A DNA stretch of 64,000 nt from Paenibacillus larvae subsp. larvae (GCF_002003265.1 NZ_CP019687.1:1240001-1304000); one strand, 5' to 3'; positions 7,935 through 16,336 are shown, counted from the stretch's first letter. Numbers and translations: made by a program. Notes: generated from the letters alone by a model not told the origin.

Positions 7935-8445
7935 AAATAAAGTACATTCGAATCTTGCTCCTTATTTCATGTATGATTTATTTTTTATCAACATGTATTG
8001 GTTTTTTTGCAGGACCCTACTTACAGTTAAATCCGATTGCTCTCTCCCTTTCCACAAATCCCTATACTTATATCATCCATAATTTCAAAAGCATGGTTTT
8101 TTTATAAGCGGATTGTTTACGATGGAGATTTCGACGATGTATGTTCTTTTTATGAATGGGTTTGTGCTTGGGGCCTCTCTTTATGGAATTGGCACGTCCT
8201 CTACCTTTTTCAGTGCTTTCATTAGAATTATACCGCATGGAATATTCGAGATTCCTGCCATGATCCTAGGTGGAGTCATCGGTCTTTATTCCATACAAGT
8301 GTTCGTTAGATTTCTAAAAGGTGGAAAATTACTGGAAATCAAGGACTTTAAATTAGTACTAAAGCTGCTGTCGCTGGTTGTTATCTTGTTGATTTGCGCT
8401 GGTATTGTGGAAGCTTATATTACACCTTATTTTATTAAGCAATAG
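7904..8445 (+). pseudogene. DUF95/SpoIIM-family membrane protein, frameshifted
   Basis: A DUF95 (stage II sporulation M-like) membrane protein, the family found in nearly all circular bacteriocin operons and implicated in production or immunity. The first frame (from TTG 7904) ends at 8107 and the second carries on to 8445. Adding one T to the T7 run at 8098-8104 restores a continuous protein of about 180 aa through KSMVFFISGLFTMEISTMYV. The conserved RIIPHGIFEIPAMILGG motif lies in the second part. This is either a sequencing under-call or a true inactivating deletion. The start codon overlaps the preceding gene by about 30 bases. Confidence 0.75.
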
Positions 8446-8461
8446 AGGAGCTTATATTTAC

Positions 8462-9133
8462 ATGGAAAATCGTACGATTGCATTTAAAGACCACGGCTAT
8501 ATCCTTTTTAACCCCCGTCTGGTGATGGAGAAAATAAAATGCTGTCAGAACAGTTTAAAACCATTATTTTTTGTTACCTTGCTTTCTGTTCTATTCACTA
8601 CCGTGCCAATCGTATTTTTTGATGCGGATCAATTGCAAATGATGCTGGGAGTGGATTTATCCGATCCAAATTTGTATACGGCTCTTAAAACTCTCATGAT
8701 TATTTTATTAATTGTCATATCCTTTTTGGGTCCAACCGTTTGGACAGTGATAAACGCCGGGATTTATACGGTTGCTTTAAGAGTAATGAAGATTCGTGTA
8801 TCGTTTCGACAAATGTTCTTAGTAGGCTTATTTTGTTATATCCCGATGTTACTCAATACGATGACAACCGCAATAGGGGGATGGATTACAAATGGACAAA
8901 TAAAAGGTTCTCCGGCAAATTTGGAACATTTGTTCTATTTTGTTTCAGATCCCTTAACAATTAAATTTTTATCATCTTTTAATTTATTTGGGATTTGGAG
9001 CGCAGTTCTTTGGGGAATCGGCATTTATTTTTTATCTCCAAAAGAAACAAGAAGAAGGGGTGTATTCACCCTAGGTTTTATTTGGTTTTGTACCACCATC
9101 TCTATCCCGGCTCTTCAACTTTTGTTAGTTTAG
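8462..9133 (+). CDS. Yip1-like multi-spanning membrane protein
   Basis: A 223-aa protein with about five membrane helices, resembling the bacterial Yip1/DUF1282-type family (NPRLVMEKIK entry region, then LFFVTLLSVLFTTVP and TVWTVINAGIYTVALRVMKI). ATG 8462 follows GAGGAGC at proper spacing; a longer frame upstream overlaps the DUF95 gene. It is the last gene of the bacteriocin operon and is followed by a terminator. Its role is unknown; extra membrane proteins in such clusters are usually linked to export or self-protection. Confidence 0.6.
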   Translation: MENRTIAFKDHGYILFNPRLVMEKIKCCQNSLKPLFFVTLLSVLFTTVPIVFFDADQLQMMLGVDLSDPNLYTALKTLMIILLIVISFLGPTVWTVINAGIYTVALRVMKIRVSFRQMFLVGLFCYIPMLLNTMTTAIGGWITNGQIKGSPANLEHLFYFVSDPLTIKFLSSFNLFGIWSAVLWGIGIYFLSPKETRRRGVFTLGFIWFCTTISIPALQLLLV

Positions 9134-9159
9134 TCCAAACTGGTCTGTAAGTAAAGATC

Positions 9160-9206
9160 CCCTATAAGTAGACAGCTCACCATGTCTGCTTATAAGGGAC
9201 AGTTTT
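9160..9206 (+). terminator. terminator closing the bacteriocin operon
   Basis: CCCTATAAGTAGACAG / CATGTCTGCTTATAAGGG hairpin followed by AGTTTTAG. The T run is short, so strength is uncertain. Confidence 0.6.
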
Positions 9207-10410
9207 AGGCATCTGGACCGCTGGAGGTTGTGGTTGCGGATATGGAAGAGCGTTTTTTTAATCCTCGGTCATAAATACCGGCAATAAGGATTGAAACGAA
9301 CAAAAGTGCGATGAGCAGGATAAATAAAACATAGATGTTATAAAGATCCACCAGAATTCCGCCCAGAAGCGGTCCCAGCATTTTACCGATGGTTCCTGCG
9401 CTGTTCACCACTCCCTGGTACATTCCCAGTCTATTCTCCGGGGCCAGTTTATTTGCAATGGTTGGAATGGCAGGCCACACAAGCATTTCGCCTAAGGAAA
9501 TAATAATCATGGCCACGAGGAATATTTTGAATTCCCTGGCAACCAGCAAGATTCCAAAGGAAGCAATAAAAACCAGGATACCTAAAATAATTTGTTTTTT
9601 AAGTGATGAAATTATTTTGGGTATGAGTGCGGTCATGACCGGCTGGCCGAATACAATCAGAATCCCGTTGATTGTCCAAAGCAGGCTGTATTTTTTCAGG
9701 TCGATGGACAGGCTTTGCATATGCACCGAAATCGTTGCCTGCCACTGTGTGTAGGCTAGCCAGCACAAAATATAAGCCCCGCAGATAATCAACAGAGCTT
9801 TAAAGGACGAGGTGAGCTTTGTTTTTATCAAACCTCTTTTTTCTTTGCCGACTGGACCTGTGGACGTTGGAAAACGTTTGAATGTAAACACCACCAGCAA
9901 AGTAAATAAGGCATAGACAGCGGCATTTCCCCAGAATATATAGTCGAATGAATATGAAGCGATATATCCCCCGAGTGCAGAGCCAAGCGCTACACCGGCA
10001 TTTTGGGCAACATAGATCGCGGCGAACGTCTTGCTTCCTCCACTGGGCCAAATCAACCCGGCTGAAGCATATATGGAAGGAACAACCATTCCGGAACCCA
10101 ATCCCATTACAATCAAACAGACTACATAAAACCACCAGTCGTGATTAAAAGCCAATACCGTGGCGGCCGCAAGAGTCAGGACAACGCCCTGGACGACTGT
10201 CCGGTAACTGCCGATCCTGTCAAATAAATACCCTCCAAGCAGGCTTCCGACGACAGAAGCAAATGAATTCAAAGTCAGGACAAATCCGGCAACGGCCAAT
10301 GCCTTCCCCAAATGATAGTGGATATAAATAGTATTGAGCGGCCAAATAAAAGATGCGCCCGTAACATTTATAAACATTCCCATTACTAACAGCCATAACT
10401 TTTTAGGCAT
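9205..10410 (-). CDS. MFS multidrug-type exporter
   Basis: A 401-aa major facilitator with 12 membrane segments. It shows a family-type loop 2-3 sequence (GGYLFDRIGSYRT), a later GSGMVVPSIYASAG, and a second-half repeat with LAPENRLGMYQGVVNSAG. The pattern is that of drug:H+ antiporters of the DHA1 group. The start ATG at 10410 has an AGGAGGTGG site. It is transcribed alone towards the bacteriocin operon, and its stop overlaps the operon's terminator region. The substrate cannot be inferred; export of the bacteriocin is unlikely because the operon has its own ABC system. Confidence 0.82.
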   Translation of the reverse strand: MPKKLWLLVMGMFINVTGASFIWPLNTIYIHYHLGKALAVAGFVLTLNSFASVVGSLLGGYLFDRIGSYRTVVQGVVLTLAAATVLAFNHDWWFYVVCLIVMGLGSGMVVPSIYASAGLIWPSGGSKTFAAIYVAQNAGVALGSALGGYIASYSFDYIFWGNAAVYALFTLLVVFTFKRFPTSTGPVGKEKRGLIKTKLTSSFKALLIICGAYILCWLAYTQWQATISVHMQSLSIDLKKYSLLWTINGILIVFGQPVMTALIPKIISSLKKQIILGILVFIASFGILLVAREFKIFLVAMIIISLGEMLVWPAIPTIANKLAPENRLGMYQGVVNSAGTIGKMLGPLLGGILVDLYNIYVLFILLIALLFVSILIAGIYDRGLKKRSSISATTTSSGPDA

Positions 10411-10526
10411 AAAACCACCTCCTGTGTGATTTTATCCTCTCATCTCTTTCCATTCGGAACGCACTCCCTCCATTATATATAGCCCCCGTATGAAAAAGAA
10501 AGACCTTTTTTCAGTTTCATTTTACT

Positions 10527-10562
10527 AAAAAGAAAAAGTCACGCCCACGATCAGCGCGACTT
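10527..10562 (-). terminator. rho-independent terminator
   Basis: On the minus strand AAGTCGCGC / GGCGTGACTT with a T-rich tail, directly downstream of the polysaccharide deacetylase gene. Confidence 0.75.
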
Positions 10563-10568
10563 CATATT

Positions 10569-11465
10569 TCATGTTTCATTTTTTTCGAATTGTGCCATCC
10601 GCTCTATCAGCTGTCCGGAAGTAATATGCGGATTACCGGCATTTATGCGGTAAATTTCTTTTTGATCTGCATGATTGATGCCTTCCTCTGTCAGAAAGAA
10701 CAGTTTGATCCCAAGTTCTTGTCCAACGGTTAGCACCTGTTCATTTATATATCCGTAAGGTAACGCCAGGAGGCTGATTTGCTCTCCCAGTTCCTCTTTC
10801 AATCGTTTTTCCATAAATGACAAGTCTGTCTTGACCCGCCGAATATATTCGTTCGCGTCTTCACTACGCTGCTTATTCGGCATATATTTGGCAATCGTAA
10901 GCGCAGGCTTCGGGTCTCCTTCCTTGGAGGTGTTATGCTTGTGATGAAGATTATACGTATGGCTGTAAAAGCTCATTCCGTCCTTCTTCATCTCCTTCAT
11001 CTGTTCCCAGCTCAAATGCGGATAAGCTTCCGGGTTATACATATCAGAGGAATAACCTACAACGAAATTGCTTGCAGTCATCCCCATTTCTTTTAAAAGG
11101 GGATAAACCAGGGTATAAAAGGACTCGTAACCATCATCAAAGGTAAGAACAACAGACTTTTCCGGGACTCCTCTGCCTCCTTCCATCATCTCCACAAAAT
11201 CAGACATTGGAATAACATTATAACCTGCATGCCGTAATGCAATCAAATGGTCGCGGAGCTGTCCGACTGTGATGGTGGCGTCATTTAAAAGCGCTGTTTC
11301 CTCATCCTTGACGACATGGTGATACATGAGTACAAGAGCCCGTTTTTCCTTCTTTGTAGTATCTTGGGATACGGTCATCCCGCAAGCTGCTGTTACTAAC
11401 AAAACTGCGAATACTGCTGTTATAGCCGTAAGGCGGATGGCCCCACTCCATGCTTTAGTTTTCAA
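10569..11465 (-). CDS. polysaccharide deacetylase lipoprotein (NodB domain)
   Basis: A 298-aa secreted lipoprotein: N-terminal signal with lipobox LVTAAC, then a NodB-type deacetylase domain (carbohydrate esterase 4). Motifs seen are LMYHHVV, VVLTFDDGYESF (catalytic and metal Asp pair), SFYSHTYNLH (metal His residues) and LALPYGY. It should remove N-acetyl groups from a cell-surface glycan such as poly-GlcNAc or peptidoglycan. I use TTG 11465, which follows GGGTGG at good spacing and begins the signal peptide; a frame from 11504 would add 13 unlikely residues. The exact substrate is not evident. Confidence 0.85.
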   Translation of the reverse strand: MKTKAWSGAIRLTAITAVFAVLLVTAACGMTVSQDTTKKEKRALVLMYHHVVKDEETALLNDATITVGQLRDHLIALRHAGYNVIPMSDFVEMMEGGRGVPEKSVVLTFDDGYESFYTLVYPLLKEMGMTASNFVVGYSSDMYNPEAYPHLSWEQMKEMKKDGMSFYSHTYNLHHKHNTSKEGDPKPALTIAKYMPNKQRSEDANEYIRRVKTDLSFMEKRLKEELGEQISLLALPYGYINEQVLTVGQELGIKLFFLTEEGINHADQKEIYRINAGNPHITSGQLIERMAQFEKNET

Positions 11466-11596
11466 GAAATAACCACCCTTACTTGAACTTGATGTTATAA
11501 ACATATTTCGCCATCAGGTGATTTTTTCCTCTAAAAAACCGCATATAAAGGTATAATTCTAGTAAACTTCATAAAATAATGCAAGTCGCCGATTCA

Positions 11597-11733
11597 TGCC
11601 ACAGGTACTAATGCCTTCTCCCCCCTCGCTGCAATGGCCAGCTTCGCTCCTTTGGCTGCAAAAGCCAGTGTTAAGGCACGGCCTAAACCGCGCGATGCTC
11701 CTGATATCATCACTACCTGATTTTTTTATCCAT
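11597..11733 (-). pseudogene. 5' fragment of a short-chain dehydrogenase/reductase
   Basis: A GGAGG-type site and ATG 11733 begin MDKK, then a frame change leads into QVVMISGASRGLGRALTLAF and KGAKLAIAARGEKAL, the Rossmann nucleotide-binding start of an SDR protein. The change is explained by one missing A in the A7 run (11721-11727). Coding potential stops after about 45 residues, so at least 200 residues are gone. Confidence 0.75.
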
Positions 11734-11852
11734 CCTGATCATTTCCTCCTTCTTCTTATTTGATTTGATCTTATAAAAAATAGAAGTTGCGGAAATCATG
11801 CATAAGACGGAACAGGTATACAACTTTTGTATTACATTCTTATTCATGTACA

Positions 11853-11880
11853 AACCCCCGGGCAAGGTGCTCAGGGGGTC
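11853..11880 (-). terminator. terminator-like hairpin
   Basis: ACCCCC / GGGGGT stem enclosing GGGCAAGGTGCTCA, downstream of the Ger(x)C remnant on the minus strand. Confidence 0.5.
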
Positions 11881-11890
11881 CTTAATTTAG

Positions 11891-12196
11891 TCATTCCGTG
11901 TGAATGAGCTTCACATCAACAGGAATATCTTCAACCTTCAAATTACGGATGGCTTCCTCTCTTTCCTGCGGCTTCATTTGTTTCCATGAATGATTATCGG
12001 ATCTGTACCATAGATGGGCCAAAGAATAAACATCGGTTTATTTTTCCATCCCTTTCCGGTACGTCTCATAAATTTCCTGTCTGATTTTCTCTTGGGCCTT
12101 TTGCTTGATTGCCTTTTCGGAGATAGCGGTCAGCTCTTCTTGCAATTCCCCCTTTACTATCACATGGATTCGGAATGACGGGCGGCCGTCCGCCAT
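11891..12196 (-). pseudogene. Ger(x)C germination-protein C-terminal remnant
   Basis: The minus strand reads SFRIHVIVKGELQEELTA, then a Lys/Glu/Gln-rich helix (IKQKAQEKIRQEIYETYRKG), an in-frame stop, then YSLAHLWYRSDNHSWKQM and VEDIPVDVKLIHTE with a natural stop. This is the C-terminal pattern of Ger(x)C lipoproteins from spore germinant receptors. The first two thirds of the gene are missing and an internal stop is present, so the gene is dead. No gerA/gerB partners lie nearby. Confidence 0.6.
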
Positions 12197-12272
12197 CTGC
12201 AAATAGCAATGGTCTGTATTCCGTTTTTGGCTATCAGGAAAACAAGAAAAAGCAGCGAAATATTTCCCATAC

Positions 12273-12600
12273 TTTAAAGACGTGTACTGTTTCCGATTTT
12301 TGCGGATTTATCCGCTTCAAAATGCTCTTTAAATTCGATCAACCGAATCTCGCAGCCCTGCCCGATCACAATGCGGTTACCTCTGACTATATCCGCCTTG
12401 GTATTTTCCAGATAAATTGTATCTCCCTCGATTACTTCCGCTTTCAGCTTGGATGCAAACAGGTTTCTCGTCAGTTTGTCAACAACCTTCATGCCCGTTT
12501 TACGCTGAATCGTGATACTCTCGCCCCCAATTTCCCTGGCTGAGCAATGGGCATGAAGACTGATATCAATTGTACCCGCATTCAGCAGCCCGCCGATAGT
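12273..12600 (-). pseudogene. bactofilin-like gene lacking its 5' half
   Basis: One minus-strand frame of 108 codons reads TIGGLLNAGTIDISLH, then GDTIYLENTKADIVRGNRI and IGQGCEIRLIEFKEHF to a stop. This matches the C-terminal beta-helix part of the polymer-forming YhbE/YhbF-type bactofilins, which follow yhbD in Bacillus. Here it starts directly at the stop codon of the yhbD-like gene without its own start, so a deletion joined the two genes. Confidence 0.6.
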
Positions 12601-13224
12601 CTATTTCATTAATTCCCCTTTCAGGGTTTCCACACATTCATGTAAAGAAAGTTTTACTCTTACTTTCGCTCCTTGTTCTACTATTATTTGGTCAGCCTCC
12701 AGAGTTAGAAGAAAAACGGAAATCCCCATTTTGCGGATCAAAAGCAATTCCCCTTTTTGGATGCCTTCCGGGGACTGTGATAAGAACAGATCAAGTAACG
12801 TCTCCCCTTCAGCTAAGGTGATTTCTCCTGTTTTCAGCAACCGGTTCAGGATGTACATTTGAAATACTTGAAAGAAAGAGTACTCCCCTGGCGTCCCGGT
12901 ACGGGTTGCGTAACGTTCCAGCACCTCTAATGAAACAATATTACGGTTTAAAAATTGCTCTTTATTCAGATTTAAATCTGAGGGCCGGGGAGAAAACATA
13001 TCCGCCAACTCATCAAGAGACAAATTATCTTTCATTTCTTTGATTTTCTCAATGCGCGGCAATATTTTATCCTTCGGGAAAAAAGTTTCCTGTCCGGTAA
13101 AAGTGGATTTCCGGATAAACCAGTCTTCCGGAATCAAAGCTTTCCGTTTCCATCTGTACAATTGGCCATAGGAGATATCTGCCAGGTCCAGCAGTTCTTT
13201 TTTTGAAATAAGGTCTGAGTCCAT
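12601..13224 (-). CDS. YhbD-family (DUF4004) MerR-like protein
   Basis: A 207-aa protein with an N-terminal MerR-type helix-turn-helix (ISKKELLDLADISYGQLYRWKR region, residues about 5-30) and a DUF4004-type body. In Bacillus, yhbD precedes the bactofilin genes yhbE and yhbF; the same order is seen here, although the bactofilin is truncated. ATG 13224 fits the AAGGAGGAG site better than the TTG six codons upstream. An inverted repeat at 13250-13267 may be its operator. Its C-terminus abuts the deletion joint, so it could be slightly shortened. Confidence 0.72.
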   Translation of the reverse strand: MDSDLISKKELLDLADISYGQLYRWKRKALIPEDWFIRKSTFTGQETFFPKDKILPRIEKIKEMKDNLSLDELADMFSPRPSDLNLNKEQFLNRNIVSLEVLERYATRTGTPGEYSFFQVFQMYILNRLLKTGEITLAEGETLLDLFLSQSPEGIQKGELLLIRKMGISVFLLTLEADQIIVEQGAKVRVKLSLHECVETLKGELMK

Positions 13225-13249
13225 GGATTTCTCCTCCTTCAAAAATAAT

Positions 13250-13267
13250 GTAACATAACATTGTTAC
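13250..13267. promoter_or_regulatory. inverted repeat upstream of yhbD-like gene
   Basis: GTAACA-6-TGTTAC inverted repeat 26-43 bases upstream of the start, a plausible binding site for a MerR-like dimer such as the downstream gene product. Confidence 0.4.
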
Positions 13268-13419
13268 GTTGTAAATAAATGCTTAGCCAAGCCGTCGGAA
13301 AATAACGCCAAAACGTTCCTTAAATAAAAAAACTCCTTCTTACATTCAGAAAGAGTTTGCTAATTAGAAAATCCTAAATCTTATAAATGCCTTTTACCAT
13401 CCGAATAGCCGTTACTTGT

Positions 13420-13527
13420 TCAGTCGGTTTCACCTTCGGGTATAAGAGGACAATCCGGAAGTTGTCCAATATCAAAGGATTGCCGGAGATCCTGTATCTT
13501 TGCATCAAGAAAAAGCCGTTCACACAT
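13420..13527 (-). CDS. small ORF or remnant, 35 aa, unrecognised
   Basis: MCERLFLDAKIQDLRQSFDI and following residues to a TGA, with GGGGATG-like spacing upstream. A shifted frame after the stop continues with EQVTAIRMVKGIYKI, so it may be a frameshifted end of a larger lost gene. I do not recognise it. The rest of 13225-13611 holds nothing else I can support. Confidence 0.25.
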   Translation of the reverse strand: MCERLFLDAKIQDLRQSFDIGQLPDCPLIPEGETD

Positions 13528-13611
13528 GGTTTCATCCCCTTTTGGAACCATAGTGTTTTACGGCCTGGAAAAAAATATACAGGAACTGCCCTTCATTCAA
13601 GGGCTTGAAAC

Positions 13612-14025
13612 TCACATCCAGCGCAGACCAATCTTAAGTATACAGCATGACAGTTCTTTTTCTTCAGGTCTAATCACGATATGAAGCCCATCCGGTGTAT
13701 AGCTGGAATCAGCTCTTGAGCTAATTCCTGTTGTCTGAATCAACCTGTTCACTTCACTGCTTTTTCCCGTTTGGGCTGCTTCCATCAATTTTTTAGAAAA
13801 GGCCGGAGACTCGGAGATTTTATTCATAACCTGATTCGCGTCTCTGAGCAGAATTTTAATTGTTTTGGCAGATTGCATGATCATCTCCGTATTTATTGGC
13901 GGATATTGGGGCGATTGTCGCTGATTTATATGTAAATACCGACACCTGCAAACATTTTGCGGAGCTGAATAAGGGAGCGGATAATGATAAATAAACGGGT
14001 ATATCAAACGAGTCATGTAACTCAA
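13612..14025 (-). CDS. conserved hypothetical protein with Tyr/Pro-rich N-terminus
   Basis: A 137-aa protein. The N-terminal part is rich in Tyr, Pro and Cys (LIYPFIYHYPLPYSAPQNVC, then RQSPQYPP). The C-terminal part (MQSAKTIKILLRDANQVMNK, then QTGKSSEVNRLIQTTGI and a final DGLHIVIRP strand) looks like a conserved domain found in small proteins of spore formers, perhaps spore-associated. It starts at TTG 14025 after AGAAGG, or ATG 14016; a stop codon just upstream limits the choice. The composition suggests an exposed or coat protein, but the function is unknown. Confidence 0.5.
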   Translation of the reverse strand: MSYMTRLIYPFIYHYPLPYSAPQNVCRCRYLHINQRQSPQYPPINTEMIMQSAKTIKILLRDANQVMNKISESPAFSKKLMEAAQTGKSSEVNRLIQTTGISSRADSSYTPDGLHIVIRPEEKELSCCILKIGLRWM

Positions 14026-14124
14026 CTTGCGGACCTTCTATCGGGCGGATACCATTTGATATACCATATGCTGCCTCTGGGCAGCTTGTGATTATGCAGC
14101 GCAGCATTTTAGGTGGATAAAAAA

Positions 14125-14160
14125 AGACTCCCTGTCCCGCTGCATGGCGGTTGGAGGTCT
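14125..14160 (-). terminator. rho-independent terminator
   Basis: AGACCTCC ... GGGAGTCT stem followed by TTTTTTT on the minus strand, downstream of the lysine permease. Confidence 0.6.
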
Positions 14161-14216
14161 GAACGACCTAATTTCTGGAATTAGACCACCTTTTCGAGAA
14201 AGCCCTGTTACCAACT

Positions 14217-15668
14217 CTATTTCTCTTTCCTGCTTACTATTTCACATTCTTCCAAAGGTACAATTTTGGTTTTCTTCGTGAATTTATAGCCGAGCCAGAC
14301 AATCAGGAATAATGGAATGCCGATATAGGCTGCAAGTAAAGCTGTCCAGTCTACAGTACCATTTTCAAAAGCAGTGTAGCTTTGCCCAATAATCACGATC
14401 ATACAAAGGATAAAGGCAAAAAAAGGTCCGAACGGAAACAGTTTGGCCCGGTAAGGCAGTTCCCCGACGTTGTACCCTTGAGCAACATAGGCTTTTCTAA
14501 AGCGGTAATGACTTATGGCGATCCCCAGCCAAGCAATAAATCCAGACATGCCCGAAGCATTCAGCAGCCATACATAAACCTGCCCATCTCCGAATCCGGA
14601 GGAAAGAAAAGCGAGCATGCCGACCATAGCGGTCAACAGCAGGGCATAAACCGGAACCCCTTTCTTGTTAAGCTTTCCAAGAAATTTAGGGGCTTTGCCT
14701 TCTTTGGCTAGTACCCATAAAATCCGTGTAGAAGCATACATTCCGGAGTTACCGGCGGATAAAACTGAAGTCAGGATGACCGCGTTCATTACTGCAGCAG
14801 CGAAGGCAAATCCGGCTTTTTGAAAAACCAGCGTAAACGGACTCATTGAAATAGCATTCACATCAGCATGGACCAAATTTGGACTCGTATAAGGAATCAA
14901 TATCCCGATGATAAAAATGGCCAGAATGTAAAATAGAAGAATCCGCCAAAAGATTTGTTTGATGGCACGGGGAATGTTTTTCTCAGGATGTTCACTCTCA
15001 CCTGCGGCAACTCCGATCAGTTCTGTACCCTGAAATGAAAAACCGGCAGCCATAAACACGCCAAGCATAGCGAAAAATCCGCCATGAAATGGAGCATCTC
15101 CGATCGTCAGGTTAGAAAACCCCACATACTCACCACCTAAAATGCCAAATATCATTAGAATTCCGATGATGATAAAAATAATGACTGTAACCACTTTAAT
15201 AATGGCAAACCAATACTCTGACTCGCCATAAACACGGACAGACAAACGGTTAAGTCCGTACATCAAAGCAAGAAATAAAGCACTCCATAGAAAGGAAGAG
15301 CTATCCGGGAACCAGTACTTCATAATCAGGGTCGCTGCTGATAATTCCGCAGCGATTGTGATTGCCCAGTTGTACCAATAATTCCAGCCCAAGGCAAACC
15401 CAAGGGACGGATCGACAAATTTGGTTGCATAGGTGCTGAAAGATCTCGGGACTGGCATATAAGCCGCAAGTTCCCCTAAGCTTGTCATTAAAAAATAAAC
15501 CATAATACCGATTGCGGCATAAGCCAACAAGGCTCCGCCGGGGCCAGCCTGGCTGATAGCGCCTCCACTGGCCAAAAACAGTCCCGTACCGATGGAACCG
15601 CCGAGCGAGATCATCGTTAAATGCCGGGCTGTTAACCCGCGAATTAATTCATTAGACATAATGGACAT
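14217..15668 (-). CDS. lysP: lysine-specific permease (APC/AAT family)
   Basis: A 483-aa amino acid transporter with 12 membrane segments. It begins with the AAT-family entry ARHLTMISLGGSIGTGLF and has WNYWYNWAITIA and FQGTELIGVAAGE in the substrate pathway. It resembles LysP, the proton-coupled lysine importer of the cytoplasmic membrane. Its leader carries a lysine riboswitch and terminator, so high cellular lysine should shut it off; this strongly supports lysine as substrate. ATG 15668 and Met 15659 are both possible starts. It is transcribed alone. Confidence 0.88.
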   Translation of the reverse strand: MSIMSNELIRGLTARHLTMISLGGSIGTGLFLASGGAISQAGPGGALLAYAAIGIMVYFLMTSLGELAAYMPVPRSFSTYATKFVDPSLGFALGWNYWYNWAITIAAELSAATLIMKYWFPDSSSFLWSALFLALMYGLNRLSVRVYGESEYWFAIIKVVTVIIFIIIGILMIFGILGGEYVGFSNLTIGDAPFHGGFFAMLGVFMAAGFSFQGTELIGVAAGESEHPEKNIPRAIKQIFWRILLFYILAIFIIGILIPYTSPNLVHADVNAISMSPFTLVFQKAGFAFAAAVMNAVILTSVLSAGNSGMYASTRILWVLAKEGKAPKFLGKLNKKGVPVYALLLTAMVGMLAFLSSGFGDGQVYVWLLNASGMSGFIAWLGIAISHYRFRKAYVAQGYNVGELPYRAKLFPFGPFFAFILCMIVIIGQSYTAFENGTVDWTALLAAYIGIPLFLIVWLGYKFTKKTKIVPLEECEIVSRKEK

Positions 15669-15706
15669 ACTCCTTACATTGATCGAAAATCATATTTACA
15701 TCTGCA

Positions 15707-15741
15707 TAAAAAAATACCGCCTGCAAGATATCCCGGCGGTA
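15707..15741 (-). terminator. lysine-riboswitch expression-platform terminator
   Basis: TACCGCC / GGCGGTA stem followed by TTTTTTT between the L-box aptamer and lysP. Confidence 0.85.
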
Positions 15742-15764
15742 ATTTTAACAACCCCGCATCATAC

Positions 15765-15965
15765 CTTCCATGAAGATAGCTCCCCACGTTTGCCGGGTGA
15801 CAAACGTGACAGTTCTGTTCCTATTCGGATACAGCCCCAGTCCCTTCGGCCAGAGTAACCGGAAGAAACTTCGGCGATTTTCCCTTTCTGTTATAGTCAT
15901 TGACCTACCCTGCGTCTCCTATAACCTACTTATGAAAATCGCGACCTCTACCTCATCCGCTGATT
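15765..15965 (-). ncRNA. lysine riboswitch (L-box)
   Basis: On the minus strand the region begins GATGAGGTAGAGGTCGCG, has GGGAAAATCGCCGAAG and CTGGCCGAAGGGACTGGGGC, and closes with GGGGAGCTATCTTC. These are the conserved L-box elements in order. The P1 strands (AGGTAG near 15952 and CTATCT near 15775) pair. A terminator follows at 15707-15741. Lysine binding is expected to stop transcription of lysP. Confidence 0.88.
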
Positions 15966-16336
15966 ATGATGAGGATTGAATTACTATTCGTTTATGATAA
16001 ACCAGTATATATAAAAAACTGCTAATGTTCAATGAAAGATTTTAGGAGATGACTCCGATAATAATTTGTTTCCAGAATGTAACCAAAGATAACTCTTCTT
16101 AGGGCATACTTATCTTAAGGTCAACAGCTAAACTAATACTTCTCACATCTCACTGATAACTAGCCTTTGTAAACCGTTTTAAGCTGATCTCTGGTTGAAT
16201 TTGGATAAATGACGAATCCAAAGCAATAATGAAACCTCCTTTTCGATGTGAAAGTACAACAAATTTCCTTCCTTGTGTTAGCTGGACCGCACTTGGATAA
16301 GACATGAAGGTGGCCTGGACCTTTGTGTCTTTTTTG
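15966..16336. other. intergenic stretch with a minus-strand remnant and a strong plus-strand terminator
   Basis: No intact gene. On the minus strand about 35 residues (VLSHRKGGFIIALDSSFIQI and on to a stop near 16150) look like the tail of a lost gene. At 16299-16336 a plus-strand hairpin (AGACA..AAGGT / ACCTT..TGTCT then TTTTTT) is a clear terminator with no recognisable gene before it. It isolates the serS leader from upstream transcription. Confidence 0.45.

Noticed and set aside
7904-8107. a separate 67-aa small protein between the candidate immunity gene and the DUF95 fragment
   Set aside because: Its sequence continues in the next frame as one DUF95 protein when a T is added to the T7 run, so it is not an independent gene.
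12175-12543. 122-codon plus-strand frame
   Set aside because: It is antisense to the recognisable bactofilin C-terminal remnant and has no ribosome binding site.
13856-14107. 83-codon minus-strand frame
   Set aside because: It overlaps the 137-aa gene in another frame; the latter shows a conserved-looking C-terminal domain and a Tyr/Pro-rich N-terminus.
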